A DNA stretch of 64,000 nt from Candidatus Thiodiazotropha sp. (ex Codakia rugifera) (GCA_025656675.1 JAHXHN010000004.1:270703-334702), one strand, 5' to 3'. Positions 47,304 through 57,597 are shown, numbered from the stretch's first letter. Notes: generated by a model from the letters alone, not told the origin. Program-made: numbers and translations.

Positions 47304-48363
47304 GTCATCCTCACGAAACAATTCGATTGCGGCGCACATCATACCTGAGACTGGGCCAAGTTTGCAGACACCCACATGGCAGCAGGTACTCGCCCAAAGC
47401 TTTACCAATCTATCCAGTCTGCTGGAATACCTGCAAATCGATGCCCCAATACTCACCGGGTCCATTCAGGCCAGCCGGCAATTCACCCTTCGGGTGCCTC
47501 GAGAGTTTGCCGCCCTGATGCACAAAGGGGACCTGAATGACCCATTACTCCGGCAAGTGCTACCGACTCACAACGAGCTGTTGACAGCAGCAGGCTTTAT
47601 TAGCGACCCGGTCGGCGATCGACAAGCTGAACTCAGCCCTGGACTGCTGCACAAATATCATGGTCGGGTTCTGCTCATCACCACCGGCGCCTGTGCAGTC
47701 CATTGCAGATACTGCTTTCGACGCCACTATCCTTATGCCGGCAGCACAGCTACAGCTAGCCAATGGCAAGGAATCCTTGACTATTTGCATGCCAACCCAT
47801 CGATTGAGGAGGTCATCCTCAGTGGTGGTGATCCATTGATGATCAGCGATAAAAAACTCGGAGAATGGCTGCAACAGCTGCAACAACTGCCTCAGTTAAA
47901 GCGGCTGCGCCTTCATACGCGTCTACCTGTGGTTCTGCCACAACGCATTACCCGGGAATTGACCGGGCTTTTTCAGACCTGTCGTTTGAATACCGTTATG
48001 GTGATCCACGCCAACCATCCTACCGAGCTTTCGCCATCTGTTGCAGAGGCACTGCATAAAGTCGCTGCAGCCGGGGTCAACCTGTTAAACCAATCGGTCC
48101 TGTTGAAAGGTGTTAATGATCAATGTGATACGCTGGTGGCACTGAGCGAGCGTCTATTTGAAATCGGTGTCATGCCCTACTACCTACACTTGCTCGACCG
48201 GGTTGCTGGGGCTGCCCATTTTGATCTGAAAGAATCCGCCATCCAAAATCTGCAACAGCAACTGGTTGCTAAACTGCCTGGCTACCTGATGCCTAGGATG
48301 GTGCGTGAAATCGCAGATGAGCCTTCAAAAACACCATTCCAACTCAAGTTTCGGAGCCCATAA
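47302..48363 (+). CDS. epmB: EF-P beta-lysylation protein (lysine 2,3-aminomutase) EpmB
   Basis: 353 residues. Radical-SAM cluster C-x3-C-x2-C in '[16 protein letters not shown]'; PLP lysine region and '[14 protein letters not shown]' plus '[10 protein letters not shown]' agree with E. coli EpmB. Converts (S)-alpha-lysine to (R)-beta-lysine for EF-P. The ATG at 47302 overlaps the efp start (shared CATG), so the first ten or so codons may not be translated; the conserved region begins near '[11 protein letters not shown]', and a non-ATG start near 47326 is possible. Confidence 0.92.
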   Translation: MSSSRNNSIAAHIIPETGPSLQTPTWQQVLAQSFTNLSSLLEYLQIDAPILTGSIQASRQFTLRVPREFAALMHKGDLNDPLLRQVLPTHNELLTAAGFISDPVGDRQAELSPGLLHKYHGRVLLITTGACAVHCRYCFRRHYPYAGSTATASQWQGILDYLHANPSIEEVILSGGDPLMISDKKLGEWLQQLQQLPQLKRLRLHTRLPVVLPQRITRELTGLFQTCRLNTVMVIHANHPTELSPSVAEALHKVAAAGVNLLNQSVLLKGVNDQCDTLVALSERLFEIGVMPYYLHLLDRVAGAAHFDLKESAIQNLQQQLVAKLPGYLMPRMVREIADEPSKTPFQLKFRSP

Positions 48364-48374
48364 CAAAACATTTT

Positions 48375-48620
48375 CTGTCCGCAAATGAACACGAATGGTG
48401 AATATTGGTCCGGTAAGAGTTGCACTGGTTAGTGTGTCAGTGTTGGCGGTGATTTCCAGCGGTTTGCCGTTTGTGCTATGAACCCAGCGACCACATGTCT
48501 CGCCAGGTTTTTAAACCCAAACACGTGAGTTCATCGGGACGCATCACACTCCCTTTGAACCTACGGATTCAAGACATAGTAGAATAATATTTGCGTTTAT
48601 TCGCGTTCATTTGCGGACAG
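48375..48620. repeat. MITE-like inverted-repeat element
   Basis: 246 bp flanked by 21-bp inverted repeats that differ at one position (CTGTCCGCAAATGAAC[A/G]CGAA; 48375-48395 and 48600-48620). It has no coding capacity and fills the gap between the converging epmB and tsaD stops. The CGCAAATGAACGCGAA wording is one that recurs as a dispersed repeat in gammaproteobacterial genomes. No clear target-site duplication is visible. Confidence 0.65.
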
Positions 48621-48624
48621 GACT

Positions 48625-49665
48625 TTAAGTAATATCATCAAGAACCAACGTCTCCATCGGCCAACGGGGTTGGACTGAAAACCGTAGTGCCACAGCTTCA
48701 CCGGCCAATAAGCGCTGGCAACCGGCATAGGCAATCATGGCACCGTTGTCGGTACAGAATTCCGGCCGGGGATAGTAGGCCGCCCCACCCTCCTTGCTCA
48801 TCATTCCGTCAATACGAAGTCTCAACCGCCGATTGGCGCTCACACCGCCAGCTAAAACCAGTGTCTTGATGCCGGTCTGTCTGACAGCACGGCGACATTT
48901 GATCAGCAAAGTATCGACCACGGCCTCTTCAAAAGCACGGGCGATATCCGCACGAGTCTGCTGGGAGATGACACCCCCTTCCTGCTTTCCCGCTTCCTGC
49001 AGCGTATTCAGGGCAAAGGTTTTCAAACCACTGAAGCTGAAATCGAGACCGGGCCGGTTTGTCATCGGTCGGGGGAAACGGTAGCGAGAGGAGTCACCCT
49101 GTTCTGCAAGTTTGGCCAGCTCAGGGCCACCCGGATAGGGTAAACCCAATAATTTAGCCGTTTTGTCAAAGGCCTCACCAGCGGCATCGTCAAGGGATTC
49201 ACCGAGCAATTGATAGTGACCGAAGCGTGCCACTTCCACCAATTGGGTATGACCGCCGGAAACCAACATCGCTACAAAGGGGAAGGGTGGCGGCTCACGT
49301 TCAAGCATGGGGGCCAACAAGTGCCCTTCCATGTGATGCACGCCGACTGCCGGGACACCCCACGACCAGGCCAGACTGCGTCCCACCGAAGCCCCGACCA
49401 ACAGGGCCCCCACCAGACCAGGACCGGCTGTGTAGGCAACACCGTCCAGTGAAGAGGCATCCACCCCCCCATCATGGAAAAGTTGCCTGATCAACGGCAA
49501 TACCTTGCGCACATGATCCCTGGATGCAAGTTCCGGAACCACACCACCATAGGATGCATGCAGTTCGACCTGGCTATGCAAGGCATGCGCGAGCAGACCC
49601 TTTTCAGTGTCATAAATGGCTACACCAGTCTCATCACAGGATGTTTCTATACCTAAAACTCGCAT
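48625..49665 (-). CDS. tsaD: tRNA N6-threonylcarbamoyladenosine synthase subunit TsaD
   Basis: 346 residues from ATG 49665 ([14 protein letters not shown], the canonical start). Metal-binding HxxxH '[10 protein letters not shown]', phosphate-binding 'VSGGHTQLV' and '[10 protein letters not shown]' are all intact. Transfers threonylcarbamoyl to A37 of tRNAs reading ANN codons, with TsaB and TsaE. Divergent from rpsU, the standard gammaproteobacterial arrangement. Confidence 0.96.
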   Translation of the reverse strand: MRVLGIETSCDETGVAIYDTEKGLLAHALHSQVELHASYGGVVPELASRDHVRKVLPLIRQLFHDGGVDASSLDGVAYTAGPGLVGALLVGASVGRSLAWSWGVPAVGVHHMEGHLLAPMLEREPPPFPFVAMLVSGGHTQLVEVARFGHYQLLGESLDDAAGEAFDKTAKLLGLPYPGGPELAKLAEQGDSSRYRFPRPMTNRPGLDFSFSGLKTFALNTLQEAGKQEGGVISQQTRADIARAFEEAVVDTLLIKCRRAVRQTGIKTLVLAGGVSANRRLRLRIDGMMSKEGGAAYYPRPEFCTDNGAMIAYAGCQRLLAGEAVALRFSVQPRWPMETLVLDDIT

Positions 49666-49701
49666 ATTTGGTGGTTTTTCCTGAATTTTTACGCCTTGCC
49701 T

Positions 49702-49730
49702 TTGCAAACCGGAGTAGCTATGAGTAGAAT
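49702..49730 (+). promoter_or_regulatory. Promoter of the rpsU operon
   Basis: TTGCAA (49702-49707) and TAGAAT (49725-49730) with a 17-bp spacer, upstream of rpsU at 49782. It gives a 5' leader of about 45 nt with a GAGGAAAC ribosome-binding site just before the ATG. Confidence 0.6.
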
Positions 49731-49781
49731 CTCCGCCTTTCGACCGGCTAGAAGCTTAACAGATTCGAGGAAACAGCATAG

Positions 49782-49997
49782 ATGCCTAACGTACGCGTCA
49801 AAGAGAATGAACCATTTGAAGTTGCCATGCGCCGATTCAAGCGCTCCTGCGAGAAGGCTGGCGTGCTCGCCGAAGTCCGTCGCCGGGAATTCTACGAAAA
49901 GCCCACTTGGGAACGCAAACGTAAGGCTGCCGCAGCCGTTAAGCGCAATCTGAAAAAGATTTCCCGCGAAAGTCGCCGCTTCGAACGCCAGTACTGA
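49782..49997 (+). CDS. rpsU: 30S ribosomal protein S21
   Basis: 71 residues ([20 protein letters not shown]...). Highly conserved basic protein of the small subunit that helps initiation. Length and sequence match the gammaproteobacterial family. First gene of the rpsU-yqeY-dnaG-rpoD set and divergent from tsaD. Confidence 0.98.
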   Translation: MPNVRVKENEPFEVAMRRFKRSCEKAGVLAEVRRREFYEKPTWERKRKAAAAVKRNLKKISRESRRFERQY

Positions 49998-50026
49998 TCT
50001 AAGCCCCAGCAGAAGTATCAGCCCGG

Positions 50027-50470
50027 ATGCTTAAAGAACAGATTCTAAATGACGTCAAGGCAGCCATGAAGGCCAAGGAGAAGGCACTCCTCGGTACCCT
50101 GCGCCTCATCACTGCCGCGATCAAACAGCGCGAGGTGGATGAACGCATCGAGCTGGACGACACCCAGGTGCTCGCTATTCTGGACAAGATGATTAAACAG
50201 CGAAGGGACTCTGTCAGCCAATATGAAAATGCAGGTCGTCAAGAGCTGGCCGATCAGGAAAAGCGAGAAATTACGATTATCGAAACCTATATGCCTGCCG
50301 GTCTAAGCGATGAAGAGGTTGCTGCAATGATCGAGAGTGCCATCAGCGAAATCGATGCAAAAGGTATGCAGGATATGGGCAAGGTGATGGGACTGCTCAA
50401 ACCTCAGATGCAAGGCCGTGCTGACATGAGCAAGGTCAGCGGTCTGGTCAGACAAAAACTGGCCGGCTGA
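50027..50470 (+). CDS. GatB/YqeY domain protein
   Basis: 147 residues. The all-helical YqeY domain is clear from 'LGTLRLITAAIKQREVDERI', 'MIKQRRDSVSQYENAGR' and 'GKVMGLLKPQMQGRAD'. It resembles the tRNA-interacting tail of GatB but functions are unproven; it is commonly encoded between rpsU and dnaG, as here. Cytoplasmic, no signal. Confidence 0.92.
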   Translation: MLKEQILNDVKAAMKAKEKALLGTLRLITAAIKQREVDERIELDDTQVLAILDKMIKQRRDSVSQYENAGRQELADQEKREITIIETYMPAGLSDEEVAAMIESAISEIDAKGMQDMGKVMGLLKPQMQGRADMSKVSGLVRQKLAG

Positions 50471-50537
50471 CGCACACCAAGCAAATATCGGCTATTCTTG
50501 CTGTCATGGCCGCTCTCTCAATGGCCAGCTGACACTC

Positions 50538-52280
50538 ATGGCCGGAAAAATCCCTACACATTTTATCGATGAGCTATTGAATCGCGTTGATGTTGTCGAC
50601 GTTATCAACCGTCGCGTGCCCCTGAAAAAAACGGGCCGTGAATATCAGGCCTGCTGCCCTTTCCATGACGAAAAAACGCCCTCATTCACAGTAAGTCCAC
50701 AAAAGCAGTTCTACCATTGCTTCGGTTGTGGGGTACACGGCTCGGCTATCGGTTTTATCATGGAGTATGACAACCTGGGCTTTGTAGAAGCCGTTGAAGA
50801 GTTGGCCCAGTCTGCAGGTCTTGAAGTACCTCGCGAAGACGGTATTAATCAGGGTCCTGATCTGCGTCCGCTGTATGCACTGATGGAAGCGGCTGGCCAT
50901 TTTTATCGCCGTCAATTAAAGCACCACCCCGATTCGGGCCAGGCTATCAATTACCTTAAATCCAGGGGATTGAGCGGGGAGATCGCTGCCACATTTGGTA
51001 TCGGCTACGCCCCACAGGGTTGGGACAATCTACTCTCTGCCTTGGGCAAGGATAAGACCACCCTCGCCCAACTCCTCGAATGCGGTTTGACTAACGAGGG
51101 TGAGGGTAAACGTTATGATCGTTTCAGAAATCGCATCATCTTCCCCATTCGCGATCCCCGCGGGCGCATTATTGGTTTTGGCGGTCGCGTAATCGGTGAT
51201 GACAAGCCGAAGTACCTCAATTCACCAGAAACGCCACTTTTCCACAAAGGGCGGGAACTTTATGGCCTGCATGAGGCTCGCCGGGCAAACAGCAAAATAG
51301 AACGGTTACTGGTTGTCGAGGGCTATATGGATGTTGTAGCACTGGCCCAGCACGGCATTCTCAATGCTGTTGCCACCCTGGGTACAGCAACTACCCACGA
51401 CCACCTTGAATTGATCTTTCGTACTTGTCCGGAAGTGGTTTTCTGCTTTGATGGTGACCGGGCTGGAAACGATGCGGCCTGGAAAGCACTATTGACCAGT
51501 CTACCCCTGATGCAGGATGGCCGTGAAGTGAAATTCCTATTTTTACCGGAGGGGGAAGATCCGGACACCCAGGTGCGAAAAGAGGGGAACGATGCTTTCA
51601 CACAGCGTATTGAGCAAGCACAACCACTTTCCCAGTTTCTCTTTCATCAACTCACCCATCAGGTGCAGATGGAGAGTATCGATGGCCGTGCAAAACTGGC
51701 CCAGTTAGCCCGACCCCACTTGGAAAAACTCCCTTCTGGCGTATTTCGCCAGATGATGTTTCAGCATCTGGAAGAGTTGGTAGGCATAAAGGGAAGCCAT
51801 CTCGACACAGGTCACCAGCAGGCGACTCAAAGCAAAAGAGGCAGGGTCAATCAACAGAATCAGCGTCCTACGCCTGTTCGAATGGCTATTGCACTTCTAC
51901 TGGATAGCCCTCACTTACTGGCCATAGCGGAAAGTGTTGATAATGATTGGCAAAATTGGGATGCACCCGGCATAAACATTCTCAACCGGCTACTTGAAAT
52001 AATCCGTTCCCAACCTACGCTTAACAAAGCAGCCCTATTGGAGCGCTGGCGGGACTCGGAGCACTTCCCCCACCTCAACAAACTGGCCAACTACAGGTTC
52101 GACCTTCCAGACATGGATCAGGAGGCTGAATTACGTGACGCACTCCTCAGATTGAACCAGCAGTTCCACAAAAGCATCCGGCCGCAAACCGGGAATCTAC
52201 GGCCCAGTGAACTGTCTGAAGATCAGCTGAAAGCGCTGAAACAACGCTATCCTGGCACAATCAGCCAGGATGAAAGCTAA
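50538..52280 (+). CDS. dnaG: DNA primase
   Basis: 580 residues. CHC2 zinc finger (CCPFHDEKTPSF ... YHCFGCG) at about 38-65, the TOPRIM catalytic core with 'LLVVEGYMDVVALAQHG' and 'VVFCFDGDRAGNDAAWKAL' (acidic metal ligands), and a C-terminal DnaB-interacting helical domain. Synthesises RNA primers at the fork. Length is normal. Confidence 0.98.
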   Translation: MAGKIPTHFIDELLNRVDVVDVINRRVPLKKTGREYQACCPFHDEKTPSFTVSPQKQFYHCFGCGVHGSAIGFIMEYDNLGFVEAVEELAQSAGLEVPREDGINQGPDLRPLYALMEAAGHFYRRQLKHHPDSGQAINYLKSRGLSGEIAATFGIGYAPQGWDNLLSALGKDKTTLAQLLECGLTNEGEGKRYDRFRNRIIFPIRDPRGRIIGFGGRVIGDDKPKYLNSPETPLFHKGRELYGLHEARRANSKIERLLVVEGYMDVVALAQHGILNAVATLGTATTHDHLELIFRTCPEVVFCFDGDRAGNDAAWKALLTSLPLMQDGREVKFLFLPEGEDPDTQVRKEGNDAFTQRIEQAQPLSQFLFHQLTHQVQMESIDGRAKLAQLARPHLEKLPSGVFRQMMFQHLEELVGIKGSHLDTGHQQATQSKRGRVNQQNQRPTPVRMAIALLLDSPHLLAIAESVDNDWQNWDAPGINILNRLLEIIRSQPTLNKAALLERWRDSEHFPHLNKLANYRFDLPDMDQEAELRDALLRLNQQFHKSIRPQTGNLRPSELSEDQLKALKQRYPGTISQDES

Positions 52281-52311
52281 GGTTTGGATAAGACATCAGA
52301 ACCACCAATAA

Positions 52312-52342
52312 TTGGAACAACTATATAAAAATGTGCTAATAT
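52312..52342 (+). promoter_or_regulatory. Putative rpoD promoter
   Basis: TAATAT (52337-52342) preceded by TGC gives an extended -10; TTGGAA at 52312-52317 is a -35 with a longish 19-bp spacer. It lies 50 bp before the rpoD ATG and could give rpoD expression separate from dnaG. Confidence 0.5.
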
Positions 52343-52392
52343 GGCGAGTTCAGTCTACGTATTGCCAACCTCGTCTGATTACAAGGTAAAAG

Positions 52393-54243
52393 ATGAACCA
52401 GGAACAGCAGCAATCTCAATTAAAACAACTGATTGCAAAAGGTAAGGAACAAGGATTCCTGACCTACGCGGAAGTTAATGATCACCTTCCTGAAGGGATA
52501 GTCGAACCTGAACAGATAGAGGATATCGTTCGTATGATCAATGACATGGGCATTACTGTCCATGAAACGGCACCCGATCTGGAAGATAACACCCTCAGCG
52601 ACAACGCTGTATCCACCGATGAGGATGCAGCCGAGGCCGCTGCTGCCGCACTTGCCAGCGTAGACAGCGAATTTGGCCGCACCACTGACCCCGTTCGCAT
52701 GTACATGCGTGAGATGGGCACCGTCGAATTATTGACCCGCGAAGGTGAATTGCGAATTGCCAAGCGCATCGAAGAGGGCCTGAACCAGGTCTCTGCCGCA
52801 CTCGCCACCTTCCCAACTACTGTCGACCTGCTGTGCCGCCAACTGGAAGGGATTGAACCGGGTGAAGTACGTCTGGCAGATGTCACCAGCGGATTCATCG
52901 ATCCTAATGAACCCGATGAGATTCCCACGCCTGTACAACCCCAAGCAGTGACTAATAACACTGACAATGCCAACGCAGACGAGAAAGACGAGAATGACTC
53001 TGAAAGTGATGAACCGGAAAATACCGGTCCAGACCCTGAAGAGGTTATCGCAAAGGGTAAAGAGTTACGCAAACGATACAATGCGCTTTGCACCGTATTG
53101 AAAAAACAGGGCCGCTCCAGCGCAAAGGCACAGAAGTCCCTGGAGGCTGTCTCTGAGTCATTTCTGGAATTCAAGCTGGTTCCCTTCACATTCAACCTGC
53201 TTGTTGCAACCCTGCGTAACACCATTGAACGCATCCGCAACCAGGAACGCATTATCATGAACCTCTGCGTGGACAAGGCCCGCATGCCACGCAAAGAGTT
53301 TATTGGCTCTTTCCCCGACAACGAGACCAATCTCGACTGGATCAACGACCAGATGAAAAAAGGCAAGGCCTCCTACTCGGAAGTACTTGAAGAGCATGCA
53401 GAGGAGATTCTGCGTGCCCAAAAGCGCCTTGTCTCCATCGAAAAAGATTGCCAATTGACCATCGGCGAAATCAAAGAGACCAACCGTAAGATGTCGATCG
53501 GTGAAGCAAAGGCCCGTCGCGCCAAGAAAGAGATGGTGGAAGCCAATCTGCGACTGGTCATCTCCATTGCCAAGAAGTACACCAACCGTGGACTGCAATT
53601 CCTCGATCTGATTCAGGAAGGCAATATTGGTCTGATGAAGGCCGTTGATAAATTTGAGTACCGTCGCGGCTACAAGTTTTCGACCTATGCAACCTGGTGG
53701 ATTCGCCAGGCCATCACCCGCTCCATCGCCGACCAGGCCCGCACCATCCGTATCCCGGTGCACATGATCGAAACGATCAACAAGCTCAACCGCATCTCCC
53801 GTCAAATGATTCAGGAGATGGGCCGCGAAGCCACACCGGAGGAGCTGGCGGAACGCATGGAAATGCCGGAAGACAAGATTCGCAAGGTACTGAAGATCGC
53901 CAAAGAGCCCATCTCCATGGAAACACCCATTGGCGATGATGAAGATTCGCACTTGGGAGACTTCATAGAGGACTCTGGCGTAGTCTCACCCATCGAGTCA
54001 GCCACTGCAGAAGGTCTTGGTGAAGCAACACAGAATATGCTGGCCGGGCTAACCAGTCGGGAAGCCAAGGTGCTACGCATGCGTTTTGGTATCGATATGA
54101 ACACCGACCACACCCTTGAAGAGGTCGGCAAGCAGTTCGATGTCACCAGAGAGCGTATTCGTCAGATCGAAGCGAAGGCGCTACGCAAGTTGCGCCACCC
54201 TTCCCGCTCCGATCGACTGAGGAGCTTCCTCGACAACGATTGA
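52393..54243 (+). CDS. rpoD: RNA polymerase primary sigma factor RpoD
   Basis: 616 residues. Region 1.1 at the N-terminus, an acidic non-conserved segment (about 175-230, [19 protein letters not shown]), then region 1.2 earlier at '[16 protein letters not shown]', region 2 with '[17 protein letters not shown]' and '[17 protein letters not shown]', region 3 and region 4 with '[20 protein letters not shown]'. Sigma-70 motif order complete. Housekeeping transcription factor. Confidence 0.98.
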   Translation: MNQEQQQSQLKQLIAKGKEQGFLTYAEVNDHLPEGIVEPEQIEDIVRMINDMGITVHETAPDLEDNTLSDNAVSTDEDAAEAAAAALASVDSEFGRTTDPVRMYMREMGTVELLTREGELRIAKRIEEGLNQVSAALATFPTTVDLLCRQLEGIEPGEVRLADVTSGFIDPNEPDEIPTPVQPQAVTNNTDNANADEKDENDSESDEPENTGPDPEEVIAKGKELRKRYNALCTVLKKQGRSSAKAQKSLEAVSESFLEFKLVPFTFNLLVATLRNTIERIRNQERIIMNLCVDKARMPRKEFIGSFPDNETNLDWINDQMKKGKASYSEVLEEHAEEILRAQKRLVSIEKDCQLTIGEIKETNRKMSIGEAKARRAKKEMVEANLRLVISIAKKYTNRGLQFLDLIQEGNIGLMKAVDKFEYRRGYKFSTYATWWIRQAITRSIADQARTIRIPVHMIETINKLNRISRQMIQEMGREATPEELAERMEMPEDKIRKVLKIAKEPISMETPIGDDEDSHLGDFIEDSGVVSPIESATAEGLGEATQNMLAGLTSREAKVLRMRFGIDMNTDHTLEEVGKQFDVTRERIRQIEAKALRKLRHPSRSDRLRSFLDND

Positions 54244-54322
54244 TATCAACAGGAAACCGGTATTTTCAGGGCAGTCATCTGTACCAGAAGATACCGGTAT
54301 CTGCTACAATCCCGCCGTTTCC

Positions 54323-54400
<78 letters not shown>

Positions 54401-54445
54401 TTATTTCAATGAGTTATCATCTTTACCATCATTGATCATAATGAT

Positions 54446-54464
54446 ATGTAGACGATATGTAGAC
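54446..54464 (+). promoter_or_regulatory. Left integrase arm-type repeats
   Basis: Two direct copies of ATGTAGAC (54446-54453 and 54457-54464), 11 bp apart, in the same orientation as the right-end pair. The spacing of one helical turn fits cooperative binding of the integrase N-terminal domain. The rest of 54401-54776 is AT-rich leader of the cargo with no gene seen. Confidence 0.6.
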
Positions 54465-54776
54465 ACTAAAATACCCTCATTTCGACATTCGTTCTTTCCA
54501 CCCAAACATTCTCCCATTAACCCTGAAACCGTTTGTACAATTTCATTAGCAGCAAATATAACCGTAGACTTCTAATAATGTCTTACAGTTAATCGTGCTA
54601 AAAATACCACTCGTAGATATATTGACGACCAATTATACTTTTTCTCTTCAGTGCTCAAAGTCTTAGACTTTTTCGCTTGTACCGTAAATAATCTTTATTT
54701 TTGGAATGATACTCAGGGAAGATTTATGTTCTTTCCCTCATTAATAGGTAAAAAATGAACCAACAGGGAATAAAAA

Positions 54777-55643
54777 ATGCCACGTGAACAGCGTCTTTCA
54801 CTTTCTGCAATAAATCTTCGACTTCATCCCCATAATACTGAAAATTACATACAATTAATTAAGCTTGCAGCCAAATCAAAAAAAATACTTCCTATTCGTG
54901 GGACCTCTCATGGCATATTGAATGGCGCTTATGCCATTAAAAGCGGAAAACCTGAAGAGGGAATAGAGGGTGAAATCTCAAAATTCACTCATATTGATCT
55001 AAAGTCACCATGGCTTAACACAAAAACTAGTAAAGAGGCTAACGAGCATGATGTTGAAAAAATCAGCATCCCTGAAAACCTAAAACCTAATTATCAGAGA
55101 TTTAATTATGTTTTTTTTCCTAAAAAACACAAATTCGTATTTCAAACATACTCCTCAGGAAATCGCACCCTATCCCCCAGTTTTGTTTTGAAATTTTTAG
55201 ATTCATTATTTTCCATTGAAGCAATTAAAACAAAGTTTGGGGTTGTTGATTTAACCGTTATTCCAGAAACCAACTCATTAGAAAAGATCTGGAAAATACC
55301 ACAAATTGACAAACTCATTCTAACGATCAATCGCCCCAATCCTGACGATTTTCATGACGAAGAAATCGAGTTCTTAGAAGAGATGAACGTCCAGCATATA
55401 AGAGAGATCAAGCAAGAACACAGAGCCATCGATGGAGAAACAATAACTCCAAACACAAAGACCAGAACCTTAGCAGAAATTGCAGCTAAAAACGGTAGTG
55501 TATATGCAAAAGGCAAAGATCAAATGGGTAAATCTATAAAAGAGTCGACTAAAAAACACCCACGTGAAGACACTTATTATTATGACCCTAGCGACACTCA
55601 AGAAGCTTATGCAATCAGAGAATACGCAAGATACTTTTTGTGA
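54777..55643 (+). CDS. DUF4747-like protein
   Basis: 288 residues, cytoplasmic. The overall length and the opening 'LSLSAINLRLHPHNTENYIQLI', with 'RGTSHGILNGAYAIKSGK' after it, recall the DUF4747 family, which has no known activity. A late segment 'KTRTLAEIAAKNGSVYAKGK' is basic and may bind nucleic acid; this is inference. AGGGAA precedes the ATG. The gene is 7 bp from the membrane-protein gene that follows, suggesting a two-gene unit. AT-rich codon use compared with chromosomal neighbours indicates transfer. Confidence 0.5.
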   Translation: MPREQRLSLSAINLRLHPHNTENYIQLIKLAAKSKKILPIRGTSHGILNGAYAIKSGKPEEGIEGEISKFTHIDLKSPWLNTKTSKEANEHDVEKISIPENLKPNYQRFNYVFFPKKHKFVFQTYSSGNRTLSPSFVLKFLDSLFSIEAIKTKFGVVDLTVIPETNSLEKIWKIPQIDKLILTINRPNPDDFHDEEIEFLEEMNVQHIREIKQEHRAIDGETITPNTKTRTLAEIAAKNGSVYAKGKDQMGKSIKESTKKHPREDTYYYDPSDTQEAYAIREYARYFL

Positions 55644-55649
55644 AATTTA

Positions 55650-56324
55650 ATGCAAATATTATCAAGGTATAGAGGTGTAGGCGAACTAATTTCAAGATAT
55701 TGGTACGCCTATGGCGGCTGGATAGAAGTTCTAGTATCCCCCTATTTCCATCTAGCAATTGTTATCAACATACTGACTATATCTCAATGGACAGGCGACA
55801 ATTGGCATATCTCCATTATAAACATAATGCCTAGTTTATTAGGCTTTTCTCTTGGCGGTTATGCTATTTTACTTAGTTTTGGAAATGACAAGTTTTTGGA
55901 AAGACTAACGAAACCGAGCAAAGGATATCTAAAGAACAAACCTAAAGACATATTTAAAATGGATTCAATATATATAAAGGTTAATGCTTCATTTGTGCAC
56001 TTTATACTTCTTCAAATGATCGCTTTGTTATTAGCCCTAATATATCAATCAGGGGTATTCTCACATCTAGCTATTGACAAAAAAAGTATGTTACTGACTT
56101 ATTGGCCGGACTATCCTGCATTTTTAAATACTGTAAAACATTTTTATTCTTTCACAACTTATCTAATATTTATATATGCTTTAGTAAGCGCAATTTCTCT
56201 AACATTCAATATTTTCAGAATGGCTGGCTGGTTTAATCTAATTCAATTAATGAAGCACTCGCGTTCACCACACTATGCAAGGGATAAGCTATTAGCCAGA
56301 AAGCTCCATAATCAGAAAACATAA
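55650..56324 (+). CDS. Four-helix membrane protein, partner of the DUF4747-like gene
   Basis: 224 residues with four predicted membrane segments (about 31-48, 55-77, 115-137 and 167-190) and a basic C-terminal tail (SRSPHYARDKLLARKLHNQK). No recognised domain. The tight spacing behind the DUF4747-like gene suggests that they act together, for example as sensor and membrane effector of an abortive-infection-type system; that is inference only. A stretch of 288 bp without a gene follows, ending in an attC-like palindrome. Confidence 0.55.
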   Translation: MQILSRYRGVGELISRYWYAYGGWIEVLVSPYFHLAIVINILTISQWTGDNWHISIINIMPSLLGFSLGGYAILLSFGNDKFLERLTKPSKGYLKNKPKDIFKMDSIYIKVNASFVHFILLQMIALLLALIYQSGVFSHLAIDKKSMLLTYWPDYPAFLNTVKHFYSFTTYLIFIYALVSAISLTFNIFRMAGWFNLIQLMKHSRSPHYARDKLLARKLHNQKT

Positions 56325-56550
56325 AAAAATACCTTCTGTGATAAACCTGAAGTCATTAACATGTAGTACAAGGGTAACCTAAATTCTAAAAACAGTGGAA
56401 TTAGGTATGGTTATGATTGCAAAAAAGAATAATTTTGATTAACACTTGATATATAACAATACTACTGCCTTGACTTACTGTGATCACATAACAAGATAGA
56501 AGCAAGCTATCTTTTTGATTTGATATCTTTTTTTGTGTTATATAGTAGTC

Positions 56551-56603
56551 TTGTTATAAAGTGATAACGAGACAGGGCGTCTCTTTATAACAACTGTTAG
56601 GGC
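56551..56603 (+). repeat. attC-like site 0
   Basis: Long imperfect palindrome: TTGTTATAAAG (56551-56561) pairs with CTTTATAACAA (56583-56593), GAGAC with GTCTC inside it, and then GTTAGGGC (56596-56603), an attC R' core-like sequence. It immediately precedes the HEPN-like gene at 56613. Confidence 0.5.
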
Positions 56604-56612
56604 ATTAAACAG

Positions 56613-57131
56613 ATGCGATACCTAGGCACAGCATTTCAACAACTGGAATTTGCGTGGAAACTGTATAACTACGCTCTTGAAGGGAAATTTGATATTGGTG
56701 AACTTGATAAGCCAATCACTTTCCAGAGTGAAGACCAGTCATCCATTTTCGTACTTCAAGATCAGCTGTTTCAGTCACCTGATGATCTCATTATCGCGTT
56801 AGAAAATAATCTAACTATTACGTTCGGCGCTGCCGCAATAACTCTAAATAGAACCCGAGAGGAAATGGGCATCCCTCTACCTAATCCAATTGAAAGTGAG
56901 CAAGATCAATGTGTTTCACTGATTTATCAAATACGAAATGCATTTGCTCACGATATTTCAGAGCCAAAGTGGAATATAAATAACCAGAGATATGCGCGAA
57001 TTTATACGTTTGGAGACTTATCAATCAATCTTAGCAACGTGAGCAATAAAGTCTTTGAGTATTCAGATATAGGAGGCCCAGAGTTTCTGCGCATCATTAA
57101 GGATTATGCGGAGTTCGAGCTATGGCCCTAA
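56613..57131 (+). CDS. HEPN-like protein in cassette-like unit 1
   Basis: 172 residues, mostly helical. It has the HEPN RNase/nucleotidyltransferase-partner motif R-x4-H (R108-N-A-F-A-H113 in 'YQIRNAFAHDISEP'). HEPN proteins often act as RNases in toxin-antitoxin and defence systems; here the catalytic status is inferred from motif only. The stop codon lies inside an attC-like R'' core (GCCCTAAC at 57125), as in many integron cassettes. No companion nucleotidyltransferase is encoded next to it. Confidence 0.55.
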   Translation: MRYLGTAFQQLEFAWKLYNYALEGKFDIGELDKPITFQSEDQSSIFVLQDQLFQSPDDLIIALENNLTITFGAAAITLNRTREEMGIPLPNPIESEQDQCVSLIYQIRNAFAHDISEPKWNINNQRYARIYTFGDLSINLSNVSNKVFEYSDIGGPEFLRIIKDYAEFELWP

Positions 57132-57200
57132 CAATTCAAACAACTAAGCGCCTTTGGCTCCGGACGCAGCAAAGCTGCGTCGGTTATTTCAGGTATTAAC
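57125..57200 (+). repeat. attC-like site 1
   Basis: R''-like GCCCTAAC (57125-57132) is perfectly complementary to GTTAGGGC at 56596-56603, the cassette's own start; a hairpin GACGCAGC-AAA-GCTGCGTC (57163-57181) sits in the middle, and a degenerate R'-like end lies near 57200. Consistent with an integron gene-cassette boundary. Confidence 0.55.
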
Positions 57201-57207
57201 TGCTGCT

Positions 57208-57597
57208 ATGGATTCTAAATACGAAACAATTAAAAAACTTCATCACAAAGTCAATTGCGGTGGTAATGCTGAATTATTGAAAGATGCTCTTAGTTTGCTT
57301 GAAAATTGGGGTATTAATCGCCGTACGGATGATGGGGTGCTTTATCAAATTAATATTTCTAAATCAGAAAATGGCATATTTGTGGTTGGTCTTAGGTACA
57401 TAAAAAGCGATAAGACATTTACAGAAGACATTTTTGTGTTTACTTCACAAAAGCCAAATGATGTTTCTAAATATTATAAAGGCAAGTATGAGCGCATAAA
57501 TAAAGAATACAAGGGCACTCACAAAAAACAAAATATATCTTCATTGTCTTTTACAAGTGTAAATACATGCAGTTTACATACAGGCAACAATCAATGA
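57208..57597 (+). CDS. Unknown protein in cassette-like unit 2
   Basis: 129 residues from ATG 57208 (MDSKYETIKKLHHKVNCGG); an in-frame earlier start overlaps the attC-like site and is not credible. Compact alpha/beta composition with a strand-rich middle (GVLYQINISKSENGIFVVGL). No domain recognised and no membrane segment. Its stop abuts the next attC-like site, so it reads as the gene of a second cassette. AT-rich like its neighbours. Confidence 0.5.
   Translation: MDSKYETIKKLHHKVNCGGNAELLKDALSLLENWGINRRTDDGVLYQINISKSENGIFVVGLRYIKSDKTFTEDIFVFTSQKPNDVSKYYKGKYERINKEYKGTHKKQNISSLSFTSVNTCSLHTGNNQ

Noticed and set aside
52482..53366. A 294-codon open frame on the minus strand
   Set aside because: Entirely antisense to rpoD; Ser/Arg-rich composition is the usual shadow of a conserved gene.
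53158..53952. A 264-codon open frame on the minus strand, His/Leu/Phe-rich
   Set aside because: Antisense to rpoD regions 2-3 and without any recognised domain.
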